Positions 8,830 to 16,248 are shown, counted from the stretch's first letter. The stretch is 64,000 bases of DNA from Alistipes sp. (GCA_017646625.1 JAGCMF010000037.1:1-64000), one strand, 5' to 3'. The notes: a model not told the origin generated them from the sequence alone. Translations and numbers: made by a program.

Positions 8830-9183
8830 ATGAAGATTGCTATACCAACACGCGATGGTCATGTAGACGACCACTTCGGACACTGCGCATACTACACCAT
8901 CTTCGATATTGAAGACGGCATGATTATATCAACATCTCGCCTCGACTCTCCAGAGGGTTGCGGCTGCAAGTCTAATATAGCATCAGAGATGGAGGCTATG
9001 GGCATCGAGGTTATGCTCGCTGGCAACATGGGCGAGGGTGCGCTACGCAAGTTACAGAGCCATAATATTAAGGTCGTACGCGGTTGTAAGGGCGACATCA
9101 ACGCCGTTATCCAGGGCTATATGCTTGGCTTCGTCATGGACTCTGGCGAGGGATGCGACCACCACGACTGTGGTAACCACTAA
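8830..9183 (+). CDS. NifX/NafY-type dinitrogenase cofactor domain protein
   Basis: A 117-residue protein of the dinitrogenase iron-molybdenum cofactor biosynthesis domain family. Hallmarks are the MKIAIPT start, DDHFGHC (14-20) carrying the conserved His/Cys, and a C-terminal GCDHHDCGNH tail that could bind metal. A Cys-rich GCGCK lies near residue 45. Proteins like this are widespread in anaerobes without nitrogenase, and their role there is unclear; a general iron-sulfur or metal-cluster carrier role is inference. No nif or ATPase partner gene is adjacent. It starts 12 bp after the mdh terminator, so it may have read-through expression or a promoter inside the terminator region. Confidence 0.8.
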   Translation: MKIAIPTRDGHVDDHFGHCAYYTIFDIEDGMIISTSRLDSPEGCGCKSNIASEMEAMGIEVMLAGNMGEGALRKLQSHNIKVVRGCKGDINAVIQGYMLGFVMDSGEGCDHHDCGNH

Positions 9184-9250
9184 ACGGATTGCACTGCACG
9201 GCTACAAATAGCATAATATTTACACATTCATCAAAAAAGTTTGTAAAAAT

Positions 9251-9281
9251 TTTGCAGATATAAAAAATAGTCGTATATTTG
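9251..9281 (+). promoter_or_regulatory. tRNA-Leu promoter (TTTG-N19-TATATTTG)
   Basis: TTTG at 9251-9254 and TATATTTG at 9274-9281 are 19 bp apart, 25 bp before the tRNA. This is a near-ideal Bacteroidota promoter. Confidence 0.85.
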
Positions 9282-9305
9282 CACACCATTTCAGAGAAAT
9301 CTGAT

Positions 9306-9389
9306 GCCCAGATGGCGGAATCGGTAGACGCGCTGGTCTCAAACACCAGTAGGTTCACCCCTGTGCCGGTTCGACCCCGGCTCTGGGTA
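9306..9389 (+). tRNA. tRNA-Leu (anticodon CAA)
   Basis: A class II tRNA. The acceptor GCCCAGA pairs with TCTGGGT, the anticodon stem CTGGT/ACCAG encloses the loop CTCAAAC with anticodon CAA at 9340-9342, there is a long variable arm, and the T arm is CCGG-TTCGACC-CCGG. CCA is not encoded. The last 12 bases double as part of the left attachment site of the integrated element, and the tRNA remains complete. Confidence 0.95.
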
Positions 9390-9392
9390 CTA
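9378..9392 (+). other. Left attachment site (attL core)
   Basis: CGGCTCTGGGTACTA spans the tRNA-Leu 3' end and three bases beyond. An identical copy is at 16191-16205 and a related copy at 16477-16498. Confidence 0.85.
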
Positions 9393-9396
9393 AATG

Positions 9397-9434
9397 AAAG
9401 GCTAATTACTTATTTTTCAAGTAGTTAGCCTTTT
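9397..9434 (+). terminator. Element-borne terminator for tRNA-Leu
   Basis: AAAGGCTAATTACTT (9397-9411) pairs with AAGTAGTTAGCCTTT (9419-9433) with one mismatch. It lies immediately inside attL and replaces the chromosomal terminator displaced to 16207. Confidence 0.7.
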
Positions 9435-9472
9435 GTGTTTCTAATTATTGGCAACCCAGCGACAACCTACAC

Positions 9473-9508
9473 AAAAAAAACGGCATCGAGGAGGTTTCCT
9501 TGATACCG
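9473..9508 (-). terminator. Terminator of the element's minus-strand operon
   Basis: On the minus strand, CGGTATCAAGG and CCTCGATGCCG pair imperfectly and are followed by eight Ts (A tract at 9473-9480). It closes the leftward transcript. The remaining 9509-9808 holds no supported gene, only three GGGGTA motifs (near 9658, 9667 and 9694) like those at 13.4-13.5 kb. Confidence 0.7.
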
Positions 9509-9808
9509 CTTTTGCGTTAGTGATAATCGGTTTTGCACTCGATTACAAGGCAAATATAGGTAAATTTTCCATTCCGAGCAAGTCTTTCCCGACAATTAGT
9601 TGCAGGTAACACCTACGATATACGCCTTACACACATATAACAGATTGATTTACAAAGGGGTACGAGGGGTAATCGGCTCGGATAGAGTAAAAGGGGTATA
9701 TGGGAGGCTGAAATTTTTTTTTGTTGTGTTTTCCATTGCTTACCTTATTTACATAAAAGGAGTGACCTGCAAACACAAGCCACTCCCAACAAAAATATGA
9801 ATAACACC

Positions 9809-10423
9809 TTAAAGGTTTAGGCTTCTACTTCTTTCGGTCATTTCCTCGATAGTTGCTCTCTTTCCTGCCATCATTCGCTCGGCAAGTTGCTCGGTTGTGT
9901 CGCAAGGCACAAGGCTTTTGCTATCAAAATAGTAATTCTTCGCTCTTAACCTCGTAGCGAGTGCCACAAGTTGAGTGTACAACTCAAAATCTGCCATCTC
10001 CTCATCTGTGAGGGTGTAGGCGTATTTATCGAACATTGCATTTGCAACTTTCTCCGAGAGTAACCATTCGCCATCTATCTCGATTATATCGCCATCGTCA
10101 AGGTTAAAAGGCAATGAGTTGATAAGCGATTGAATTTTTGCGATAAAATCATTATCGAGTGAGTGCCACGCCCGTTGTCGGTTCTCCTCACGCAAATAGT
10201 CGGGACAATGCGAGGCATCCATCCACGCCTCACACTCGGCAAGCACTTTATCTCGCTTGTGTGAGGGGTTAGCCTGATATGCCATAAACTCCTCGATGGT
10301 GTCCTCGCCTTTGGTTGCAAGTGCTTTTCTAATCGAGTTTAGGCGATAATTGAAATCTCTAATCTCTGCCTCTGCAAGCATCTTGCTCGCATACGATACA
10401 AAAGTAATATTCTGCTTTTTCAT
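9809..10423 (-). CDS. Element protein of unknown function, 204 aa
   Basis: I do not recognise this protein. It is soluble and largely helical in appearance, with no signal peptide or membrane segment. It is acidic in the middle (DDGDIIEIDGEWLLSE) and has a Lys/Arg-rich N-terminus and tail. Spacing to the next upstream small gene is six bases, so it is the last gene of the element's leftward operon. Its position after the TerS-like gene in a satellite-like layout would fit an accessory or interference role, but nothing in the sequence shows this. Confidence 0.7.
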   Translation of the reverse strand: MKKQNITFVSYASKMLAEAEIRDFNYRLNSIRKALATKGEDTIEEFMAYQANPSHKRDKVLAECEAWMDASHCPDYLREENRQRAWHSLDNDFIAKIQSLINSLPFNLDDGDIIEIDGEWLLSEKVANAMFDKYAYTLTDEEMADFELYTQLVALATRLRAKNYYFDSKSLVPCDTTEQLAERMMAGKRATIEEMTERSRSLNL

Positions 10424-10429
10424 TTTTCT

Positions 10430-10600
10430 CTATTTTAGTAAACCTTCATTCTTTAATATCGCCACATCCTCCGAAAAGTCGGGCATTTCCTCCTCTTTGG
10501 GTTGCACTTGCAACGCCTCTAATTCCGCATATAGGGGTGCAAGTAACTCCTCACACTTGGCTTGAATAAAAGCCTTTAATTCTTTATTCTCTATTTGCAT
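10430..10600 (-). CDS. Small acidic element protein, 56 aa
   Basis: A short ORF that begins MQIENKELKAF and ends VAILKNEGLLK, with a Glu-rich centre (PKEEEMPDF). It starts 19 bp after the stop of the 88-residue gene and ends six bases before the start of the 204-residue gene, so it fits the operon spacing exactly. It is probably a helical protein in its first half. There is no recognised domain. I infer it is real from the tight packing and lack of an overlapping alternative. Confidence 0.6.
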   Translation of the reverse strand: MQIENKELKAFIQAKCEELLAPLYAELEALQVQPKEEEMPDFSEDVAILKNEGLLK

Positions 10601-10619
10601 ATTTCTTGATTTTTATCGT

Positions 10620-10886
10620 TTAATTCTTGATTAGATGGTCGGGAAATGCTACCGAGCCGTTGTCGTGCATCCGCTTAAAATTCCTTAAAATTGCTTGAAT
10701 TTCCCAACTATTGACCTTACGGGAAGCCATCGCAGCAGCAGAGTTGGCATCCGCTTTGGTTGGGTATGCAATCTGATAGGCTCTATTCGCTGGATAACCA
10801 CAAACAAGCAGGCAAGCGAACAAACGCCCCTCCATCGTAATTTGTTCGCTAAACGGATAGCGAGCATAATACTCCTTTTTACTCAT
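10620..10886 (-). CDS. Small HTH protein resembling a terminase small subunit
   Basis: An 88-residue protein. Residues about 19-70 follow the pattern of the N-terminal helix-turn-helix of phage terminase small subunits: a hydrophobic helix (LFACLLVCGY), NRAYQIAYPT, then SAAAMASRKVNSWEIQAIL, matching the family theme A-x2-AY...A-x2-ASR-x2-...V/I-x2-I. In PICIs and related satellites a TerS redirects packaging of helper phage heads. This assignment is by pattern only and could instead be a generic HTH protein. The gene overlaps the end of the 113-residue gene by eight bases, implying coupled translation. Confidence 0.55.
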   Translation of the reverse strand: MSKKEYYARYPFSEQITMEGRLFACLLVCGYPANRAYQIAYPTKADANSAAAMASRKVNSWEIQAILRNFKRMHDNGSVAFPDHLIKN

Positions 10887-11220
10887 ACTGCAAAGGGTTT
10901 GCGTAGGTATGTACTACATCCCCGAACTCGTCTTTGCTTTGGTAGTCGGGGGCATCAACCACCACGATAGCACAAGCCTTGTTGCCGTAGAGATAAGCGA
11001 AATACACACACTTACACGCTCGGCACTCCTCGATGCCATTGCTGGAAAGTGAAAAGCAAGGCTCATCCGCCTGCTCCGCTTCTCGCTCGTAGAGCATTAC
11101 GGAAAATTGTTCGTTCTCGGTAGTGGTAACATCTGCCACACTACCCTCGATAGTAACCTTTGCGACCTCGTAGCCCAGTGCATCGGTTAAGGTCTGTTTT
11201 ATCAAGTCTATTTTTCTCAT
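10879..11220 (-). CDS. Element protein of unknown function, 113 aa
   Basis: I do not recognise this protein. It starts MRKIDLIKQTLTDALGY, then has a stretch of alternating strands and a Cys cluster CRACKC near residue 71 that may bind metal or form a zinc knuckle. It is soluble and mildly acidic. It is the first gene after the presumed origin and overlaps the TerS-like gene by eight bases. No Shine-Dalgarno is seen (AAAGAAA before ATG), unlike the helicase gene on the other side of the gap. Confidence 0.65.
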   Translation of the reverse strand: MRKIDLIKQTLTDALGYEVAKVTIEGSVADVTTTENEQFSVMLYEREAEQADEPCFSLSSNGIEECRACKCVYFAYLYGNKACAIVVVDAPDYQSKDEFGDVVHTYANPLQYE

Positions 11221-11285
11221 TTTCTTTGTTTTTAATCGTTAATCAATCTTTAATTTTATTTAGTCGAGTTTGTTGTTATTAACTC

Positions 11286-11524
11286 TTAGGGATATTAGGG
11301 ATGTTTTTTTCAAAACTATTTTCTCGCTATATAGATTTACTTAAAATATATTTTTAGAAAATTACATCCCAATCGCCCTAATCGTAGCCACACACACCTC
11401 TCGACTTGATTTTTTAGGGATAAGGGAGGAGTAAAACCTCCCTTGCATATCCCTAATTGTGGAAAATATCCCTCTATTTTTCGGCTCGGCAAAGATTTTT
11501 ACCTCGACCTATCCCTATTTGGGA
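11286..11524. other. Iteron-rich intergenic region, probable replication origin
   Basis: TTAGGGATA-like 9-mers occur on both strands: 11286-11294 and 11295-11303 in tandem (+), 11366-11383 two diverged copies (-), 11414-11422 (+), 11449-11457 (-), 11467-11475 (-) and 11510-11518 (-). The copies at 11414 and 11449 are arms of a larger inverted repeat, TTAGGGATAAGGGAGG and CCTCCCTTGCATATCCCTAA. An AT-rich stretch at 11304-11360 could be the unwinding region. The position directly downstream of the helicase gene is typical of P4-type origins. No gene fits in the interval 11221-11524. Confidence 0.65.
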
Positions 11525-13012
11525 TTAAAAAGGGGTGTTTTCATCGATATTTTGCCCTATTCCGACAACCGTAGTACCCGATTTCCACACCTTATATTTT
11601 AAGGCTTCGAGCCTCTTTCGGAAAGTAGTGCGTTTCATTGGCTGAAAGCGATTTGCATCCCTCCATTTATCGTATCGCTCGAATACCTCCGTAAGTGTTA
11701 GGCTCTCTTTATCGGTTGGGAAATATCCGAGTTCTTCGAGCCAATCGGCAACGCTATCGGTGTCCTTGCGGTACTGGTTGGCAACCTCCTCTATCGCCTC
11801 GCTTGTAGAGAAATGCCCTTGCTCGATTAAGCGTTTCATACCATCCAATACCCACAATAAGATACCTACTCTTTCAGTTCGGAGTTTGTCGAAAAGTTGA
11901 GTATCGACCTTTTCGAGTGGTACTTGGTGCGGAAAGTCTATAATTAGCATACGCCTAAACCATCCATCGCTCATATCGCTACTTTGTGGCAACGCATTTA
12001 CTGCTATAATACTCTGCGGATAGTCGGTTGTGAGGTATGGCTGTTGGTAAAGCCTTTTGCACAAGATAGGCTCGCCAGATACATATTGCTTAAATATCGC
12101 CTCATCGCCCACCTTGACAACCGAGCCACTATCGAAACAAATATTTGCCATTTTGCCGACCATTGCCGAGATATGGATGCCCGATTTATCGGTAATTTGA
12201 GGTAGTGAGTAGTTTGTTACTCGTTCCCTGCCGAGTGCATAGGCTACTGCTTTGAGTATTACCGATTTACCATTGCGACCTGCACCGACCAATATACCTA
12301 TACGCTCGTGCCGTGCATCGCTAAATAGTTGATAGCCGAACAACTCTTGCAATACCTTTGCGGTATCATCATCGAGAGCCTCGCTTAATGCTTTGCGAAA
12401 TCTCGGACACTCTGCATTTTCGGTATAGGCAAAATCGAAAATGTTGTTCGTTTGGTATTGCTCCGAAAACGGCATTAGTTGCATTGTCGAGGTATCCAGT
12501 ACGCCGTTATTAAAAACAAGGTATTGGCTATTTGGTTGCCATCGCCTTTGTGGGTTGTAATACAACTCTTTTAGCACCTCATCCGCTATTGGTTTATGCG
12601 ACTTTTGTGTGTACACTCGGCTCGTTCCTGCCTCATATAGTACCCTTTTTATTATCAACCCGAACTCCTCTTGCTCGATACGCTCGAAATAGCGACCATT
12701 ATACACTCTTACGGCATTTCTGCCATCGGCAAGGAAAAAGCAAGGTACTTTATCGCCTTGATTGCCCGTAATGTAGCACTCGAAAATCTCGCACAAGTAC
12801 GCCTCAAAGTCGGTTTCTACTTTGGTGTGATGCTCATTTCGATATTGAAAACTTACGGCAGCCGTTCCGACTAAATATCGGTGTGCAAAATCTCGTGCGG
12901 TTTCTTGCTTATCTGCTTGGTTTTCACTATCTTTGCATTGAAATATCACACTTGCCTCGCTTATTGCCTCCGTTGTACCTTGTACTTCGGGGGCATTGTT
13001 CTCTTTTAGCAT
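11525..13012 (-). CDS. P4/D5-type phage or plasmid replication helicase
   Basis: A 495-residue protein with a D5-N-like region (about 140-235) followed by a superfamily 3 helicase domain. The Walker A motif is GAGRNGKS (243-250), and VNALPQSSDMSDGWFRRMLIIDF carries the sensor and arginine region. A C-terminal helical and winged-helix-like part follows (DWLEELGYFPT..). No primase palm domain is recognisable in the first 130 residues, so priming may depend on the host. It would unwind the element's origin, which probably lies just downstream. The ATG overlaps the excisionase gene by seven bases and has a strong Shine-Dalgarno (AAAGGAGG), rare in this phylum. Confidence 0.88.
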   Translation of the reverse strand: MLKENNAPEVQGTTEAISEASVIFQCKDSENQADKQETARDFAHRYLVGTAAVSFQYRNEHHTKVETDFEAYLCEIFECYITGNQGDKVPCFFLADGRNAVRVYNGRYFERIEQEEFGLIIKRVLYEAGTSRVYTQKSHKPIADEVLKELYYNPQRRWQPNSQYLVFNNGVLDTSTMQLMPFSEQYQTNNIFDFAYTENAECPRFRKALSEALDDDTAKVLQELFGYQLFSDARHERIGILVGAGRNGKSVILKAVAYALGRERVTNYSLPQITDKSGIHISAMVGKMANICFDSGSVVKVGDEAIFKQYVSGEPILCKRLYQQPYLTTDYPQSIIAVNALPQSSDMSDGWFRRMLIIDFPHQVPLEKVDTQLFDKLRTERVGILLWVLDGMKRLIEQGHFSTSEAIEEVANQYRKDTDSVADWLEELGYFPTDKESLTLTEVFERYDKWRDANRFQPMKRTTFRKRLEALKYKVWKSGTTVVGIGQNIDENTPF

Positions 13013-13284
13013 CCTGCTCCTCCTTTCTCGATGATAGCCTGCACATCGCTTGCCTTAAAACGCCTTTTGCCTCCTATGTATAAAGGGGTTAGATACTCGG
13101 CTTTTTGCCAACGCCACAAGGTCACTTCGCTAATACTCAATTGTTTACACACCTCCGAAGGGGTGAGGAGCATTTCTTTTGCTTTTGCTTCTGCCTCTTT
13201 CATAGCATCGGAAATTATCTCGGCATAAATTGCTTTTATTTCCGCTCTCAACTCCTCCCGATTGCATTGTAAAATAGTCATCAT
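13006..13284 (-). CDS. Excisionase/AlpA-like helix-turn-helix protein
   Basis: A 92-residue DNA-binding protein. The C-terminal half has the MerR/excisionase-type winged HTH: MLLTPSEVCKQLSISEVTLW, then RWQKAEYLTPLYIGGKRRF and KASDVQAII. The N-terminal half is a charged helix. I use the ATG at 13284 because the longer reading starts at TTG. Such proteins act as excisionases or as activators of integrase and replication genes. The placement directly before the helicase gene, with overlap, matches satellites where an AlpA/Xis-type gene precedes the replication module. Confidence 0.82.
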   Translation of the reverse strand: MMTILQCNREELRAEIKAIYAEIISDAMKEAEAKAKEMLLTPSEVCKQLSISEVTLWRWQKAEYLTPLYIGGKRRFKASDVQAIIEKGGAGC

Positions 13285-13501
13285 ATTATTACCTATTTTA
13301 TTGTAAAACAAACAGCCTTACGGTTGCCGTTCCGCTCGCTGCATTGATTAAGGTCGGCATATCCTTAACCACATTGCAAAGGTCGGTAATAATTTGAAAA
13401 TCAACGATTTGGGGTATTGTAATAAGGATAATAAACCCCTCTATATCAATCACTTGACTTTATAGAGGGGTATTATTGTAAGGGTACTAATTGGGGTATT
13501 G
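13285..13501. promoter_or_regulatory. Control region upstream of the excisionase-helicase genes
   Basis: A hairpin with stem CCCCTCTATA (near 13435) and TATAGAGGGG (near 13460) lies in the gap. GGGGTATTG-type motifs occur near 13412, 13465 and 13493. The hairpin could terminate the transcript from the 322-residue gene, and the motifs could be operators; both are inference. The GGGGTA core also appears three times at the left end of the element. Confidence 0.4.
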
Positions 13502-14470
13502 CTAAATTTGCAAATATGTAAAGTATTTCATTACCTCCTTGATTTGAGGATTAACCTTATTAGGTTTATAGTTGTCCGTTTGCAAATCGTTTTCGCAAGC
13601 ACTCTTAAATACATTAATCCACTTGGTTATGGTATTAGGCTTGCTAACTATGGTTATATTTTTGCATCTGTATAGAAAAGTTGCCAAAGCATATATATCC
13701 TTTCCAGTCTTGCACCTATCTATCGCATATTTCGCTAAATCAGTAGTAAGTTTATCGTATTTCCTTTTTGTAGCCACATTAAAAATGTCATCGAGATTTT
13801 GCACCACTCTCTCTATCTTCTTTGCTCTTTCATCGCTCGATAGTGTAGTAGTCTTTTTCTTGGTTATAGAGGTTGATTTAGGCTTATTTCTCTTATATGG
13901 CGTAATTCGCAGGTCGTTATCATCCTGCAAACTATCAAGGTCTATATTATGTTTTTCACAAATACCATATAGAAACGAGATAAATGATTGGTAATTTTGG
14001 TATGCCCAATTCACGAACTCATAACTTTGTTTTTCTTTATGGTCGTTGTCATCGATTAGCAGATTATACACCTTTGCATATCGCTTTTTATCCTTAAAGA
14101 TAGGCTCTAAAAGTCTGTAATAAGTGCCCGACAACTGATGCAAAATATCCTTAATAAACAATTCTTTGTTATCCGTAGGGATATGCAACAACTCCTCGCT
14201 TATATACTCACACGCTCCACGCATTACAACCTCATTAGTGCCTTTGCTATCCTTATGGGTGCATAGCATTTCATCATTAACGATTTTATGATTAACACCC
14301 ATTTGTAACCTCATACGATATGCACTATCATCTTTCCCGATAGCATAGGGAACACCAATTTTATGCTTATCATCCTTAACCAAATAATAGACAATCATAC
14401 TAACAGCGTGATAAAAAATGCTATCTGGTCTATATGCTTTTATAAAATCTCTATAATTCTCGCTCATCAT
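13502..14470 (-). CDS. Element protein of unknown function, 322 aa
   Basis: I do not recognise this protein. It is basic, AT-rich in codon choice compared with its neighbours, and soluble. Residues about 195-215 form a Lys/Thr/Ser-rich linker (KRNKPKSTSITKKK) between an N-terminal part and a C-terminal helical part with KYDKLTTDLAKYAIDRC. It starts with two consecutive ATGs preceded by GGAGGGC, a clear Shine-Dalgarno. It lies between the integrase and excisionase genes, where many satellites carry their regulator, but no HTH is obvious. Confidence 0.72.
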   Translation of the reverse strand: MMSENYRDFIKAYRPDSIFYHAVSMIVYYLVKDDKHKIGVPYAIGKDDSAYRMRLQMGVNHKIVNDEMLCTHKDSKGTNEVVMRGACEYISEELLHIPTDNKELFIKDILHQLSGTYYRLLEPIFKDKKRYAKVYNLLIDDNDHKEKQSYEFVNWAYQNYQSFISFLYGICEKHNIDLDSLQDDNDLRITPYKRNKPKSTSITKKKTTTLSSDERAKKIERVVQNLDDIFNVATKRKYDKLTTDLAKYAIDRCKTGKDIYALATFLYRCKNITIVSKPNTITKWINVFKSACENDLQTDNYKPNKVNPQIKEVMKYFTYLQI

Positions 14471-14482
14471 ACGCTTGCCCTC

Positions 14483-14560
14483 CTATCTTCTACCTTTGGT
14501 ACTAAATGCCTCGCCTGCAAATGCGAAAAAGCATAATACGCTAAATATAAATCCAAACAT
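14483..14560 (-). CDS. 25-residue hydrophobic peptide in the element
   Basis: Starts MFGFIFSVLCFFAFAGEAF and ends TKGRR. The ATG is preceded by GGAGGTGGTT, one of the best Shine-Dalgarno sites in the window, and the stop lies 12 bases before the start of the 322-residue gene. A single membrane-spanning helix followed by a basic tail is predicted by eye. It could be a small membrane protein or a translated leader that couples expression; the sequence does not decide. Confidence 0.45.
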   Translation of the reverse strand: MFGFIFSVLCFFAFAGEAFSTKGRR

Positions 14561-14569
14561 AACCACCTC

Positions 14570-15967
14570 CTACTCTAAAAGTTTTACCAAATCTTGTTTC
14601 ATTTCCTCGTCAATTTCACGATAGCGAGTAAATGCCTTACTACCTTGTTTGTGTCCTGATAACGCACCCACGAGGTTAGGGTCTTTCACTTGTTTGTAGA
14701 GGTTGCCCACAAAACACCTACGAGCAAGATGCGAGGATGCTATCTCGTTGATAGGTCTTTGCTCCTCCTCGCCAGTAGTTGGGTTGCGAACTGTTACGAT
14801 GCGAGTAATACCGGCTAACTTGAAAGCCTCTTTTATCGCTATGTTATACTTTTGCTCCGAGATAAAAGGCAGGAGTTTATCGCCTCCGTGGTCGGCATAT
14901 CTTTCGAGTATCTCTTTGGCTATTGCATTAAGGGGTACACGCACGGTTATTGCTCGATTGTCCCTTGTCTTACGAGCAATATACTCTATTGCTCCATTGA
15001 TTACATTTGCTTTTGTAAATCGGTATAAATCGCCCACACGGCAACCGATAAGGCATTGAAGCACAAATATATCTCGTTGGATAGCAAGTTGAGGTCGAGC
15101 CGATAGGTCGGCATTGTAGAGCTGGTTGCGTTCCTCGATAGTGATATAGTAGGGTGTACCATATACACACTCCTCTATCTTATAGTGGCGGAAAGGGTTG
15201 TTTGTGGTCTTTCCATTATCGATACACCAAAGGTAAAAGGTACGCAACTTGGTAAATATATCGTTGATGGTGTTTTGTCCTCGTGCTTGTGGAGTGCGAG
15301 TTTCGGGGTAAGCCTCATATACCGCCTTGTAATCCTCGTTGATACACGACCACTTATTGCTCTGCTCATCCTTTTGGAAAAATGTATTTTCCATACGCAA
15401 GAACTCCTCAAAATCTCGGAGCGTTTCTTGTGTGATAGTATCAAGGTCGAGTGTGGTTTTGTTCCACATCTCGAAACGCTGCAAGGCTCGGTATATTACA
15501 CGGAAATTCTTTTTGCGTACCTCCGATAGTTTGTGCTTGTTGAGGAATAGATCGAGAGTTGCAAAGAACGCAGGTTTTTCCTCCTTAACCTCGTACTTTT
15601 CGGGAAAGCGGTAGCGGTCTATCACATCTTCGAGCCACTCTTTTGTAATTTGCTCGACTGGTGTAGCGAGAAATTTAGACTTAATCTCGCTAATGAGAGC
15701 AGAGAGGTTGTCGCTTGTTTCTTGGAGTGCTTGTTTCTCTTCCTCGACCTCTTTACGCTTTTGAGCCGACATAATCTTGGTTGTGCGTATATCCGTTTGA
15801 ATTGTACCCTCCTTTGCATCCCATCGCTCTGGACTAACGAAAATACGGCTCTTGGCTCTAAATGCAACGGCTTTGCCGTTTATCTTGCCCACGATTAAAC
15901 GGAGCAGGATTTCACTCTTTTGAGTGTGTTTATCCGTCTTTGCGGATAGTGTTGTAGTAATCTTCAT
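14570..15967 (-). CDS. int: Tyrosine recombinase (integrase)
   Basis: A 465-residue site-specific recombinase that integrates the element into tRNA-Leu. It has the Bacteroidota integrase layout: an N-terminal arm-binding domain (about 1-125, with RIFVSPERWD), a SAM-like core-binding domain (about 130-260), and the catalytic domain. The active-site residues are Arg310 (GCRVGDL), His413-x2-Arg416 (SSHLARR), His439 (SGHKQGS) and Tyr449 (FTRYREID). All are present, so it should be active. A TATCTTTG promoter element lies at 16004-16011, close to the putative arm-type sites, which suggests autoregulation. Confidence 0.95.
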   Translation of the reverse strand: MKITTTLSAKTDKHTQKSEILLRLIVGKINGKAVAFRAKSRIFVSPERWDAKEGTIQTDIRTTKIMSAQKRKEVEEEKQALQETSDNLSALISEIKSKFLATPVEQITKEWLEDVIDRYRFPEKYEVKEEKPAFFATLDLFLNKHKLSEVRKKNFRVIYRALQRFEMWNKTTLDLDTITQETLRDFEEFLRMENTFFQKDEQSNKWSCINEDYKAVYEAYPETRTPQARGQNTINDIFTKLRTFYLWCIDNGKTTNNPFRHYKIEECVYGTPYYITIEERNQLYNADLSARPQLAIQRDIFVLQCLIGCRVGDLYRFTKANVINGAIEYIARKTRDNRAITVRVPLNAIAKEILERYADHGGDKLLPFISEQKYNIAIKEAFKLAGITRIVTVRNPTTGEEEQRPINEIASSHLARRCFVGNLYKQVKDPNLVGALSGHKQGSKAFTRYREIDEEMKQDLVKLLE

Positions 15968-16016
15968 AATGCAAAACTTAAATTTATTATCAATAACGCA
16001 TTACAAAGATAGTAAA

Positions 16017-16163
16017 AGGTTGCCAATTTTCCTAACTTTTTGGCAACCTATTTGCAAATAAATGTGATTTTGTGAAATACTTTGAAATATCTTTTCTAAT
16101 ATACAAAGTATTACATACCAATTAGATAATTACTCTACACACGCCTGTAAGCGAGGTTGCCAA
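16017..16163. promoter_or_regulatory. Repeated AGGTTGCCAA motifs, probable integrase arm sites
   Basis: AGGTTGCCAA occurs at 16017-16026 and 16154-16163, and inverted at 16040-16049. A nine-base match, TTGGCAACC, lies at 9448-9456 near the other end of the element. The first two copies form an inverted repeat just upstream of the integrase gene and overlap its promoter region. Occurrence at both ends of the element fits arm-type binding by the integrase N-terminal domain. Confidence 0.6.
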
Positions 16164-16190
16164 ATTTGGCACTATTTCACATTTCAAACA

Positions 16191-16205
16191 CGGCTCTGGG
16201 TACTA
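16191..16205 (+). other. Right attachment site (attR core)
   Basis: CGGCTCTGGGTACTA, identical to 9378-9392. Confidence 0.85.
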
Positions 16206-16206
16206 G

Positions 16207-16239
16207 AGAGAGAAACGAGAGTTTCTCTCTTTTTTTTTG
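16207..16239 (+). terminator. Displaced tRNA-Leu terminator
   Basis: GAGAGAAAC-GAGA-GTTTCTCTC is a perfect stem (16208-16229, extended to ten pairs) followed by ten Ts. It directly follows attR, so before the last integration it would have ended the tRNA transcript. Confidence 0.85.
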
Positions 16240-16248
16240 TCTGTATTA

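Larger units (their letters stand above)
9378..16205. mobile_element. tRNA-Leu integrated element, satellite-like, about 6.8 kb
   Basis: A 15 bp direct repeat, CGGCTCTGGGTACTA, occurs at 9378-9392 (in the tRNA 3' end) and 16191-16205. Between them all genes run on the minus strand: integrase, 25-residue peptide, unknown, excisionase-like HTH, P4/D5-type helicase, an iteron-rich gap, and four small unknown genes including one TerS-like. There is no relaxase, no coupling protein, no capsid gene and no obvious cargo. Codon use and strong Shine-Dalgarno sites in three genes differ from the host. This gene order resembles P4-like or PICI-type phage satellites, but the functional class is inference. 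The element carries its own terminator for the tRNA and a strong leftward terminator for its own operon. Confidence 0.88.

Noticed and set aside
9600..9800. 66-codon plus-strand frame at the left end of the element
   Set aside because: It has no ribosome site, a low-complexity end, and lies against the direction of all element genes; the region looks like attachment and termination sequence.
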